A stretch of DNA of 64,000 nucleotides from Wuchereria bancrofti (lineage: Eukaryota; Nematoda; Chromadorea; Rhabditida; Onchocercidae). The stretch spans positions 5,471,564-5,535,563 of the forward strand of contig SSBO01000012.1 in assembly GCA_005281725.1 (NCBI GenBank), given 5' to 3'. Positions within the stretch are counted from its first letter, which is position 1. Each line of letters opens with the position of its first letter. A model generated the notes under the pieces. The model saw only the letters and a program-made list of their open reading frames with translations, had not been told where the DNA came from and did no database searches. Below are positions 13,001 through 24,250 of this stretch, piece by piece. The translations under genes and the position numbers were made by a program.

Positions 13001-15165
13001 TTTCACGACTTCAATTCCACTCTTCACTAGACACTGACTTTCAGGACTTGAGGACAAAATTATGTTAGATGAGGCAAAGTTTGTAAGGCAATGAATTGCA
13101 TTCCAAAACATTTGGAGCAGGCAGTGATTTGCGAATATTAACGGATAATGATTACCATAACGCAAAGATAATAAAATAATTATAAAAACTTTAATTAAAA
13201 AGTCACATTTCTACAGAAAAATAGAGACAATTTGCTTGTCTAAATAGTTTACATAGTTTAGTACCAAATGTTTTAAAAATAGTACATTTCTGTCATCAAA
13301 TAACCTTAAAATTTAAATTAATCATGCAAACTTCATAATATACTCGGCCCATTACGTATGATGCATCAAATATAAACATTTTTCAGCAATGTTTGATTGT
13401 CTGATATTCATTTTCTGAATAAATACGGAGACTGGACGTTCCGATTTTAAAATGGATTTCAGTCATTTACTCCGAACGATTAACTATTATGTTATTAATA
13501 TCCGTGATTGACAGAACGCCTTGAAGGTATCAACTAAGCAACTAGTCAATTGTCCATTTGAGCCATTTAATTGAACCTATCTTTGAGTCTTTTAACAACT
13601 GCAAACTGTGCTCTGAATACGAATTAATTCATTTTTTTATCTTTTTTATTTCTATCGATCATATATTTTTGTTCATGCATTTTTTGTTGGCTGATTGAAA
13701 TAAAAATAAAAAATAAAATGAAATGAAGAGTCATAAAAATTATGATATGCAGTTTCAAAATTTTGGAGTTTCAAAATTCATATATAATGCAAAGTAACGA
13801 ATTCAAGGTTTTTGAGAAGGATAAAAATGAACAAAGCGAAAATTAAATTATTCATATCATTAGAGTTCCAGAATATTTCAAGTTTTTTATGAAATTGTCT
13901 ATTTTTGACAAGGAAACGAATTTTCTTAAAGAAATGTTCGGGACTGCTCATTAACTACGGTGATGAAAATAATTGCGTTCAACAGGCACATTGTGGCAAA
14001 ATTTATCCCTGTGAGTAGTCAACTTATTTATTATCATTATGTATCAAGTTTGCAGAACCATTTAAGAGAAATAACCTTCTTTTTATTCTTTTCTTTCTTC
14101 TTCTCTTCAGCTCCTTTTTGGGGCAAACGAGACAGAAAAATGGAACAGGTTTTAACTGTGCAATTTGAAGCAATTGAACAAACATATACATTCATTCTCC
14201 AAACTAGTTTTTCTACTTTTGCGGTTGAGTATTTTGATGATTTTTTGAAGAATTTTTGAGCACTGAACACTGCACTAATTTGTTTGTCGAAGAAATTAGA
14301 ATATTCGATTATACAGCGTGTAAAACAATTCAAATCGCTTAACATAGATGCTTGATCTTAAAAAGGAAAACAGTTTCAAATTTGAAATTTTCAATGCTGA
14401 ATACAGTAAGCTTACGACAACAACTTGCAACTGCATCAGTCTATTACGATTTTTCAAAACATCTAAAGTAATTTGCAGCCAAGCATTTGTAAACTATTCT
14501 GAGTCCAATCAGTTAGAAAACTCTAGGAAAATGCCTAGACCTGAGTAGAGACTGGAACTATGATCGTCAGAACAGTAAGGTCGATCTCCTTCTATCATGA
14601 TATTCTTAATGTCATTGAGAGGTCAACTGATGGGACAGTCTTTTCTGAATTGTTTATTTATATAGCTTAAAGCACTTTCATGTTCTTATTAAGTAGATTA
14701 AATAACTAATTTATTTTTACAAAAAACATTCTACGATTTAGAAGCAACATCGGAAATATTAAATATTTCTAAAAGAAATAAAAACTAGTCTTTCCCTAAA
14801 AAACAAATTCATTACGTGGTCTCCACCGCGTAATGCTGATTCACACAGTTTTTCAATAAAATTTGTTTTTCACAATCACTGAATCCAACATATCAGTTTT
14901 TCATACTATGGAGATAGCGAGATATGCATCCACAAATATCGTCATTAATTCCGTATTTCACACAAAAAGCACAAATTTACAGTAAAAATATTTGCAGTAA
15001 CTTGTAACGTTATTTAAAAGTTTGAAAGCTAGAAAATTCACTTACCGTAATAACCGTGCGTGGATAATCGGCGGATATGTAAGCGATCCGCTCAAGAAAG
15101 CAATTCAAGAAGTGGATAAACTTGGTTGGTCGATGATGTGTTGTTATAGTGGTAACATCGTGCAT
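7047..15165 (-). CDS. Patched-related (PTR) sterol-sensing-domain membrane protein, complete
   Basis: RND-superfamily Patched-related protein, expected to span the membrane twelve times and to act in sterol/lipid or hedgehog-related handling during nematode growth and moulting. Thirteen exons join in frame to about 880 aa, normal for the family: 15165-15046, 12428-12102, 11614-11307, 11015-10847, 10223-10079, 9976-9873, 9767-9522, 9053-8883, 8808-8483, 8138-8021, 7882-7699, 7585-7320, 7205-7047. The start MHDVTTIT precedes FLERIAYISADYP, a typical PTR beginning. The sterol-sensing domain covers the exons from 11015 to 9522, with GVDDAF in the fourth membrane segment and ITSLTNMLAFGIG after it. 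The C-terminal half has WPEYESLGGF, TYHGKNQSDW, WRAIVDRYK and GLSVDFPAHI, the second RND aspartate motif. Intron 1 is 2.6 kb. Intron 10 seems to start with AT instead of GT. Which of the many ptr paralogues it matches cannot be told here. Confidence 0.93.
8015..8024 (-). other. Apparent non-canonical 5' splice site (AT) of PTR intron 10
   Basis: On the minus strand the exon reads TTACAAG and is followed directly by ATATGAC. Family spacing (WRAIVDRYK then DLGASVYEEEALFTDQ) places the junction exactly after AAG, where GTATGAC would be a perfect donor. The fallback GT donor, after GCGATT at 8036, keeps the frame but removes five conserved residues. Confidence 0.5.
9308..9394. repeat. AAT/AAC-type trinucleotide microsatellite
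   Basis: Run of ATA/ACA/ATG-type triplets on the plus strand inside a PTR intron, between the exons at 9522 and 9053. It is interrupted by GTA and ATG units. Confidence 0.85.
12658..12702. other. Intronic hairpin in PTR intron 1
   Basis: Perfect 12-bp stem (12664-12675 with 12680-12691) with a 4-base loop. It is extended by a further 6 bp (AAGTGA with TCACTT, 12658-12663 and 12697-12702) after a 5-base bulge on the right arm. Function unknown. Confidence 0.6.
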
Positions 15166-17651
15166 TTTTCGCTTGTAAAATGTTTGAAAGAGTTGTAGAA
15201 TGAGGTGATACGAATCCCACTACTGTCGCCTTTACTATTACTTGTTGCTTCTGTCACAAAAGAAATGGTAAGGTTCCGCTTGCTGGCGACAATCGTTGAA
15301 ACCAGAGTGAAGGTGTCATAAGGAGAAAAAACGGGGGGCGGGAAAAGAGGCGAGCTGAACTGAGACATGACACATATATTTAAATATTATATATTTAAAT
15401 ATACCGAAATGAAGCAGGCGAATTCTTAAACCAGTCCGCATTCGCTTTGTCTTCGTCTTTTCTAAGAATCTGGTTTTAATGTATTAGCCTTCTCCCTATT
15501 AATCACATATATGCTTTTGAGTTGTTTCCTCGACCTACTGCCATATAACAAACTTCCCAATCCTGAGATTGTCAGTTTAACTGCTCATCAAATCGGAGGA
15601 AATTGGCCACTCACTAACAGTGCTAAATGATATGTATATCGATTGTCTCTGTGCGTGTATTCAAACATGCGAAATATTTTTAAATATCAGAGTTTATAGC
15701 TGAACACAATTTAAACATTCATCACTAATTAATTAAAGAAGTTGAAAAAAAATAATCCATGTCCTGCGAGACATCCATTTTATTAACCATAAATTCGTTT
15801 TATGAAGTGATTTCATAATTCTACAAAGGGTTTTTTATTATTTCAAAAAGACGGTGTTTTGATGAATTTGGCATAGAGAATGAAACTATCCAAATTTTTC
15901 TCGTAAAAGATGAAAATTTTGAATGATTAATAACACACAATTCCAACAGACTTTTCTTGACAGAGAACTCGTTTATTTGCTTATTTGATGGGTGAACTGT
16001 TCACACAATTTTTGTGTATTCGATGGTTCATTCGCGGTCAACTGTAGTGATGTCTCCACTACGTATTTCTCCCCGAGAGGTCAAACATCAAATTTAAAGG
16101 TTACTTCAACTCGTATATCCTTCATTATTTCTCTCAACTCGTATATCCTTCATTATTTCTCTCCGTGCTATCAAATACCATGAATGATAATTAGTTAAGT
16201 GCAATGCCACTCATTTGACTCAGTTCAACACTCGTGTTTTTGGTCATCAACGTATTCAGGTGAATGATAATGAATAAACATAACACATTTTAAACTTTTA
16301 AGTAGAGATTGAAGATGTTACGGTTTCCAGGCTCATTTCGCAACTTTTAAAAATTTTCCCGTGTGCTGCCAAATCACTCACTCAACTTCAACGTTCCATC
16401 AAAATTTGGAGTTTATATAATAAGTTGGTAAGTAATAGATGTATAGATGGGACAGTAATGCTTGAATTGTTCAGTAGATGTTAATCCCAATTACTTTGTC
16501 AATGTTGTCACTTTTCGGTTTAAAACGATAATTGCAAATCGATATGGAAATATAAAGGTGATTTTTTAAAAAAACATGAGTGATTCAACATAGGCCAAGA
16601 AAACGTTATCCAACTAATTTTTTTGCAGATGTACATGTGATCGAAAAAGTGTATTCAAATATGACTCAGAAAGGATATATCGAGGAGTAAACAAAACAAA
16701 CTGAATATAATTGACACAAAGATTCAGTTTTATGATTTTCGTTACCGAATTAACATTTCAAGCTGCTAAGAGTGGTAGAAACTGACCGTTATTTACACTA
16801 TTTCTGCTGAGTAAGCTGTCCTTATCACACACAGCAATAAATCTTAGCTTAAGACCCCATTAATGATGTGATCACATCAGCACAGTAGTAAACAATTCCA
16901 AAGACATGTTACACGAAATCTCTATGTTCTAAATGAAATGAGTGATTCCATACATTCAAACAAAAAAAAAAGTCGGTTATTCCTTCAAAATATTATTTGG
17001 AGTAGGACAATTGTAAAGTTTTATACGTCGTTTTGGTTGGTCGAAGCTTTACAATGGAAATCAATAAGTGCCATGCAGTCAGTTTTTGAAATTTCTGAAT
17101 AATGTCGAACAAGAATTAATGGATATCAATTATGGAAGGCAAAAATATCAGCCTATGTTTTCATTTTGTTTGTGGCATGATAGGGATTTCATAACCAGCT
17201 TTAAAAAAATCACCCCCTTAAATTACAAAAGTTCTGTAAAAGTACCTTAATATTCATTTTATCACTACACTATATCTCCGACACCTCACTAGTCTTGGAC
17301 ACTTGAAACAAGATTTTATGACAGTTCATAAGCTACTTGCTGTTCTCATGCATGAGAGCGGTCGTCCCCATCCTCTTTAAATCTCGCCGCAAGCGAGGAT
17401 AACTTTAGAATTGAATGTCGTAATACATATGCTAGCGCTAAGAATATTCACTAACACCAACTAAAGTAGTAATCCCATATTCAAATTCTAATAGCTTCTC
17501 TTCACCCGACACATCAGTTTCATCACTTGAAATTGCTAATAGATTTAAAGGCCAGCAAATCATAACTTCTACTACTAAGTTCTATTACTCAAACGGGAAA
17601 GACATTACTCAACAAAATACTGTCACAAATATTATTAAAATACAGGATCTA
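15166..17651. other. Upstream/intergenic region, no supported gene
   Basis: Region upstream of the PTR start. No recognisable coding region is seen on either strand. It holds a perfect 28-bp tandem duplication at 16107-16162 and otherwise unremarkable AT-rich DNA. Confidence 0.55.
16107..16162. repeat. 28-bp perfect tandem duplication
   Basis: Two identical adjacent 28-bp copies (16107-16134 and 16135-16162), each starting CAACTCGTATATCC. Confidence 0.95.
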
Positions 17652-19120
17652 TTATTCGTCAAACTTCACTTGTTGGCTGAACAACTCTTGTTCTGGTCTT
17701 TTAGTTGAATCATAAAGAAAATGAAGCATAATTAGCTGCAGATATACCAATGAATTTGTGCAGCGTCCTCTCCTTCCAAAGCATTCTGTCCAGATGTAAT
17801 TGAAACCTGCAATTTCTTCGCACATTTATCTCTTAATTTGAAACTTCTATGTACTGATTTACGGAAAATCAATACTCATTCTATTATCAAAACATAACAC
17901 CGTCATTCAACGAACTTCGATTCATATTTGATTAATCAGCTTTTTTGATGCAATCATACATATAAAATAGTTATTGCAAAAAATCTGCTGGGTGCTTTTT
18001 TCAATATGCTTATTCGAACTCACTTAACAGTAAAATAAAAACTAAGAATTGAAAAAAAAAAACATCGAGTAACGTTTTCTTAACCTGAAATAAATTTAAG
18101 CCTAACAAGCCAATCTTGTTCTCAAAAAGTTATCGATATATAGCAATATTTTTCCACATGGTTGTTTATCTCTTGTCCTGAGAAGGCTTATATGCTAATT
18201 CTTAACAATTTTTGAACAAATAAATCTCACAACTTTTGGTAATAATAAATTCACCGAGATGGATTATTACACCCATATATGAAATACAAACTGCATGAGC
18301 AACGAGTTCTGCTTATGAATGGGTTGTTCAATGTAGCGAACAGAAAAGAATGAGTATTAACTAATTCAATAACAGAAAGTCCGGAAACATTCTGATCACT
18401 GAATTCCAGGTCTTCACCAGAAAAATGCAGACTTCGCAAAATGAAGCGTTATCCAATTTGCTCATTAGCCAAGACTCGACCCATTACCAAATCCATCTTA
18501 AGCAGGAGTAAATTGGGGAAACTTTTGTCCACAACAGAGTACAGTACTGAACATTACTTACTTGACAAAAGATGCTGATAGTTTGCATCATTCATACTAC
18601 GAAGTATCTTACACAAAAAATTCACTTGTTATCAATTCTACATTCTCTCCACAGATACTTCATCTCGTTGAACTGGTTGTTTTCACTATCCTCTCTCCCA
18701 CAAGACTGATGATCCAATAAATTGAATAAAAGCACTGATATTTTTGTACAGAAACATTTCAAGAAAATTCTCATGTACTGGCATAAAATACGAATTTTCT
18801 AAACTCAAAAGGCTCATTCGTAGAAATAGAGTCTTCAGGACTACTCGAACAAAGCCAACAACGAGGATGACCTCAAATTTTGCAGTCCTAAAAGTACCTA
18901 GAAAGAACAACACTCCATAACCTTGGATTTCAGTACGTATCACGCAAACCTACTCTAATTTTTGTTCTTGAGGCATGTGCTGTCAAAATTCTTCTGATTG
19001 TGTAAGAACCAAATTCTTATTTATAAAAGCTTCGAGCTTTAACCAGAAAAGTTTGAGACGATTATCACTGACAACAATATAATCAAATTCATTCTTCCAA
19101 AAGTCTGGGACAAAAATCAT
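17652..19120 (-). CDS. Possible unrecognised minus-strand gene, fragmentary model
   Basis: No family recognised. Several minus-strand pieces look coding and have splice signals, but the whole model is not secure. One frame opens with ATG at 19120 ([17 protein letters not shown]) inside the last ASNSD1 exon and could run to a donor after 19010. A piece at 18897-18845 ([10 protein letters not shown]) follows an acceptor. Another, 18734 to about 18660, reads [14 protein letters not shown] and then [14 protein letters not shown] last exon, 17806-17652, reads [13 protein letters not shown] and ends KFDE before a stop. Joining the second and third pieces needs a doubtful 20-nt exon (18798-18779). 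A true gene, a decayed one and chance open frames are all possible. Confidence 0.3.
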
Positions 19121-22100
19121 TTCCTCTTTCTCCTCGATTTTCCAATTTTGCTATTCTGGTACCAAATTGCATAGCACGTTTCGGAGTGAGGCATAACGAC
19201 TGTGGTGTCCCCAGTAGCTAAAAAACATTCACAAATGAAAATGCATAAAAATCTTACCGCAACAACACACACAACTTACCTTTAATGCCTCTCGCACCAA
19301 CCACTTCTCTCCAATCCCTCGAGGTTGCGTAAAGTCGCTTCTATATTCCAGAGGTAAGGAGGTAACCCATTCAACGAATAAATCATCAAGAAATGGTGAC
19401 CTAAAGATAGAAAAAGAACTGAAACAAAAGCTGTTCAAGTAAAGCCTTTTGAACAAATCATTTATACAAAGGAAATTATAAAGGAGAAAGTAAAACAAAC
19501 CAGTCGAAAAATCACTTAATCAAATTTAAATTGACGATCTTCTAGCAGCAAAACATCAAAAGCTCAAACTGAACAAGTGAGTAAATTAAAGGAACAAACT
19601 TTAGGTCTTTGCCTAGACTTGAAACCACTCTATCATCACGTCCAAGATTTCTTTCACCAATCTTTCTTAGTTCTTCACGCAATTCCTCCACTACAGCATT
19701 TCTTCCTCTTTTTAAATAGGTGGTTCTATGCCGCATGTAACCACCAAACAATTCGTCTGCACCACTACCGACAACTACAGTTATGGCTTCTGATCTAAAG
19801 AAAAAAGACTTGAAAATTCACTTAAACATCTCAGTTCAATTTCACTGACCAGAATTCATCAATTTATGAAGAGAATAAAATCTGCTTCAATCAAGACAGA
19901 TGGATGTTTAAGAACCCGAAGTATGCAACAATGACATGAATTTTCATAAAATGAGCATTATCAACTTTGCAGGTACGAAGGGTTTTTTCTCATCTTCGAA
20001 CAGGAGTCCTTCTCCACGAGCGGCGAACCATTGCACGCATCCAATCGAATCATCTAAGACAGAGCAAGCTGGAGCGACTGCACTTGATATGTACTTTTTT
20101 CGGCAATACACCAATTCATTGAGATCAACATTAACCAGAAGCAGACGAAAGGAGAGTTCAGGATAGCAAGATTTTAAGTATTTGAATGCTTTTTTACTTT
20201 GTTGTCGGTCTGGAGCTCCATCATAATTCTTGAAACAAACTTTTATTTGCTTTGAAAAAATAAGTAAAAATTAGTAGTTCTAAGAAAAAATAAACAAAGA
20301 GAAATTACAGACCTTCTTCTTGTCAAAAGCGACATTCACTAAATCGAATAGTACATTTTGTGGCATACATTGAGCCATTAAATGAGCAACTAACAAACTG
20401 TCCACACCACCACTGAATGATAATGATATAGAACTTGTAAAAATATCCAAGTTAGAAACTGTACGACATACAGCTTCTTTCAGTTGTTTCAACATAATCT
20501 TCGCTATATCTTCGCGAATTATCTATAGAAAAAGCACCAAATAAGTCTGTTTCAAGAAAGATGTAGTTTTTCTGATCTAATTTCTGTACGATATACAGAT
20601 CCTTTCAGTTGCTTAAACATGTATAAAAGTAAAGAGAAGAATATGTTATTTATAATCTAATTTCTCCGCTTCAATAACTTATATTCTTTTCTTTGCTTTT
20701 CTACATATTTATTTCCGCGAAAAAAAAGAAAAACATCAATCAAACAGTCTGTAGGATTAATAACTTCAATAATCTAGCACTCCCCATCAAAGTGAAAATT
20801 TTACCTCAAAATTTCTTTTCTATCGCTTGCAATTTAGATACATCATCACATTATATAGGAAACAAAATTATATAGGTAAGAAAACATAATTTAACGAACA
20901 TTTTTTAAAGACAGTTCATTTGAAGGTATAAATCTTTCCGAAACTACTTTCCTTTGTACTCGATACAGTTTATTAAATTGTTCTAACCACGGTCCGCCAA
21001 CTTCGAAAGCATGAAATACAGTGGTATTTTCTTCACTGCAAAAATCAAGAACAGTCACCGTGCCCGACGGCACATCGTACCAGCTGCACTGAAAAATGTT
21101 TGACAAACTTTATCAGACATTTGCTTATCGACACTGCAAACATCCAATCTAATATTGATTAACTACATCTGATTACCAGCCGATCGCAAGCGAAAGTGGA
21201 AAAATAAAATCTTTTATCCACTCGTTTCCATAGCAAACTTTTTCGGCCAAATACGTCACGTCCAAGCAATACTTTCTTGAAATCTTTCTAAAATAGGAAA
21301 TAAATGAAATTATTTTTAAATAATTTGCAGGCTCATAAAACTGCAGCTTCAATGGTTGCTATTTTGATTAGTGACTGCAGTTGTGGCTGCGAAAAAACAA
21401 ATCAGTGTACATTATAATATGTGAAGAGAGAAAATCGCTTCCAAAAAGTAGTTAGTATTCGACCATTCTTGATGTTTTTGAATATGAAAAACAAGAGTCA
21501 AATTAGTTAAAATAGAAAGAAAGGGAATGTTGCAGAATTCAACAATGAACATTAATTGTTGGTACCAATGTAGAAAGAATAAGCCACAACACTATTTAAT
21601 AAATGATGGGCGTTCTTCTGTATTAATTGCTGGTAGCCAAAATCCTCTGAGGAACAGTCCCTAAGTTACTGCAAGAGCACAACTGAAAATAGATTCAAGG
21701 CACTAGGTATTGCTGAGCTCACTGCAGTTTGTGAAAAGAAGGTACAAAAAAATTATCATTTATAAAGAAGCAATAAAGTCAGAAGTCGAGTTCAAAACTG
21801 AGAAACGTTTGCCCTTAATGACTAAAATAAGTTGTCACATGCAATCAGCATTACTGGAAAGTTTCCTTTTCTTCTGAATGGTAAAAAAGGAAGAGAAGCA
21901 GAACACTGAAAAAAACAATTTTCTTCCCCTAATTCCGTATACGCTATACGCATTATTCTTGAAATATATACACAGCATAAATCTTTACCCTGTAATAAAT
22001 AACTGCCCAACCTCCAATCATGTCGTCCAGTACATCAATAATTTCGCTAATTATTGTGCATGCATTTAATTTTTCCACCAATATTTTGGATCCATCATAA

Positions 22101-22650
22101 GAAACAGTACTAGATAGAAGATATGACTGAAACTTCAAATAGATAAAAACTGTCACTCAGCATTAAGGAATTCATTAAAATATACAACATCCAACATGAA
22201 AGAATAACAAAATGTCACGAAATGATCCTGCTAGTTTAGTACAAAACAGCTTTTGATGTCACTGATTGTTTCCTTTTAATTGCAATCTAATAGCTTATCC
22301 AAAATTTAAAAGAACCAACTTCCCACCTCCCGCCTTTTGTAAGACTCATGTGACCAACACGCCATCAGCTAGTACATGGTAATACGACTCTTCCTTCTCT
22401 CCTCAGCAAACAAAAAGAAAAGAATGAAAAACAGGTGCAACAACATACCTCTGGACGAAAATAAGGTTTTCCAATAATTAGCAAATAACCGTTTCTGCAT
22501 TTAATTGTACTTCCTTGCTGCAACAGGAAATTAATTCATGTTCAAGGGATCAAAAAAAGTATATCAGAAATATGGTAACAAACTTACAGGAAACTCAACT
22601 TCATTATTTTGTAAATCGATAATCGTGATGCCATATGATACTGTAACCAT
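19089..22650 (-). CDS. Asparagine synthetase domain-containing protein 1 (ASNSD1-like)
   Basis: Member of the class-II glutamine amidotransferase/asparagine synthetase family, ASNSD1 type, whose cellular role is poorly defined. Ten exons join in phase to about 502 aa: 22650-22588, 22517-22449, 22126-21989, 21287-21177, 21088-20900, 20522-20313, 20249-19966, 19794-19600, 19400-19280, 19217-19089. Diagnostic motifs are [14 protein letters not shown] in the amidotransferase-like part, the ATP-binding loop [63 protein letters not shown] and the near-terminal [13 protein letters not shown]. The ATG at 22650 directly follows a possible acceptor, and in-frame stops lie just upstream. No exon encoding the usual MCGI start with nucleophile Cys2, or the RRGP segment, was found; human ASNSD1 has about 640 residues. 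Either an upstream exon is missed or the protein is shortened. Confidence 0.92.
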
Positions 22651-23660
22651 CTATTAGCTCTTCTGCTACTTCTGAAATTACTCCCTGAAAAAGTGGATAC
22701 ACAATTCTTTATCTGCCTTTTCAACCATTCACAGTACCAGTGCACATCACATACATCACTACTTGCTTTTGTGAGCTATTACAAAAGTTCGCATTATTTT
22801 TAATGGTTTAAGACTTTCCCTATAGTCATGCAATCCTCAGGATCAGTAATAAAGAAGCTGATTTCGTCTAATACATTCTATTCTATGTTTGAACCACTCA
22901 CTACTTCCCTTCTTTTTAGTAGAACATAACCTCACAACAACTGGTGACCATCCTTGATATAAGGCAATTCATTAAGGTTTCAAGTATTTAACCATAATTC
23001 CCTGACAGAACGTCCAACCTTCTCCTCTCGCCTTCACTTCACACCACATCGCACCACCAACCAAACTTGACGGCAGTCAGTAGCACAATGTAACTTGGTC
23101 TGTGTGAAAATCAGTAAATTAATGTTAATTTCCCTTGGGGTGGGGTCATTTGAGGTCTCACATGTGTTGTGTCATACATAAGTTGTAATTGCAACAAAAA
23201 GCGTGTGACAGAACCGGTCAGTTGCTGTATGAGATATATTTCTATAGAGTGCATGACAGTGGAAGAAAAAAATTTTCTATACTTTAATTCGAGAGTTTCC
23301 ACCTGTTTTCAGGTGTCAGTGCTTGGATATAAGACGTACTTCTAATGAGATGGTCTTAAAATACATTACAATGTTATATACATTACTGCAAAAAATATAT
23401 AAACACACACTAAATTTTTTTCCAGGCTTTTCATATACATCAATCCTTGAACTGCCTGAGTTGTGCATCTAATAAAACCTATTTGATTGTTAAAAAAAAC
23501 CGACCATGTTTTGTCTGATCTCGTACAGTATCATCCAGTTAACCATTCAGTCGCTTTCTGATGAACTACCGAGCATTCGAAGCTTTTTTTGAACTTGTTT
23601 GAATTTCTGTACAATGTATGTCTGCAGTAAAAGTTATTTTATGTGGTAAAGAACGACTTA

Positions 23661-23674
23661 GTATCCATGGTAAC
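23661..23674 (+). promoter_or_regulatory. X-box (RFX/DAF-19 site) upstream of BBS4
   Basis: The 14-mer GTATCCATGGTAAC fits the imperfect inverted-repeat X-box bound by RFX factors (two 6-bp half sites around AT). In C. elegans, DAF-19 drives bbs and intraflagellar-transport genes through such sites. It lies 577 bp before the BBS4 ATG, farther than is usual in C. elegans, and no other ciliary gene is nearby. Function is inferred. Confidence 0.7.
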
Positions 23675-24229
23675 ACCAATACACTACACTTGGTATCCAA
23701 AGCGCGTTAGATTCCTCTGCTCTAAATGAGGATTTGTATTTCTGCCATGAAATTTTCCTTTTTTTATGAAAAGGTTGTAATGCACAAAATTCATTCTGAT
23801 TGTTATGAAAATATCAATATGTCTGTTACATTTATCCTCAACTTCATAAGATGACATGAAATCTTTATATCCCTTTTCTACTTTTTGTTCTTTTGTGTTT
23901 AAATTATCTAACAAGATGTTTGCAAAAAGCAGTGGATAATTTTGTATCTAAATACAATCGTACCGACGATTATCGCATTTTCACGGTTTTAAATCCGCGC
24001 ATTCATTAATGATTATAAAATATCAAGGGTCTTATAAAATATCAAGGATTAGAATGGACCAGAAAAAATAACTATTAAATTCTGCTAGCAACAAATATGT
24101 TTAAAAAAACGATTGAAGAATCGTTTTTTCTGCTGTTCTTTTGTAGATATGCACATTCTTAAATTGTAATTTTAGTTTAGTTCGATATCACATCTATCTA
24201 CTGAAATTTCAAATATGCTCTTTTTGCTT

Positions 24230-24250
24230 TTATAAGTTTCAGAAATATCA
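24230..24250 (+). other. Likely trans-splice acceptor before BBS4 ATG
   Basis: A pyrimidine-rich stretch ends in AAGTTTCAG at 24241, ten bases before the ATG at 24251. This spacing is typical of spliced-leader acceptor sites in nematodes. A cis intron with a 5' untranslated exon is the alternative. Confidence 0.5.

Larger units (their letters stand above)
22651..24250. promoter_or_regulatory. Divergent intergenic region between ASNSD1-like and BBS4 genes
   Basis: About 1.6 kb separating two genes read away from each other. It contains the X-box at 23661 and a short direct repeat (TTATAAAATATCAAGG at 24013-24028 and 24032-24047). A missing 5' exon of the ASNSD1 gene could also lie here. The minus-strand open frame at 23111-23302 shows no amidotransferase motif. 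Confidence 0.55.

Noticed and set aside
13960..14548. Plus- and minus-strand open frames of 66-102 codons
   Set aside because: They lie in the long first intron of the PTR gene, are AT-driven, and show no motif or consistent splice sites.
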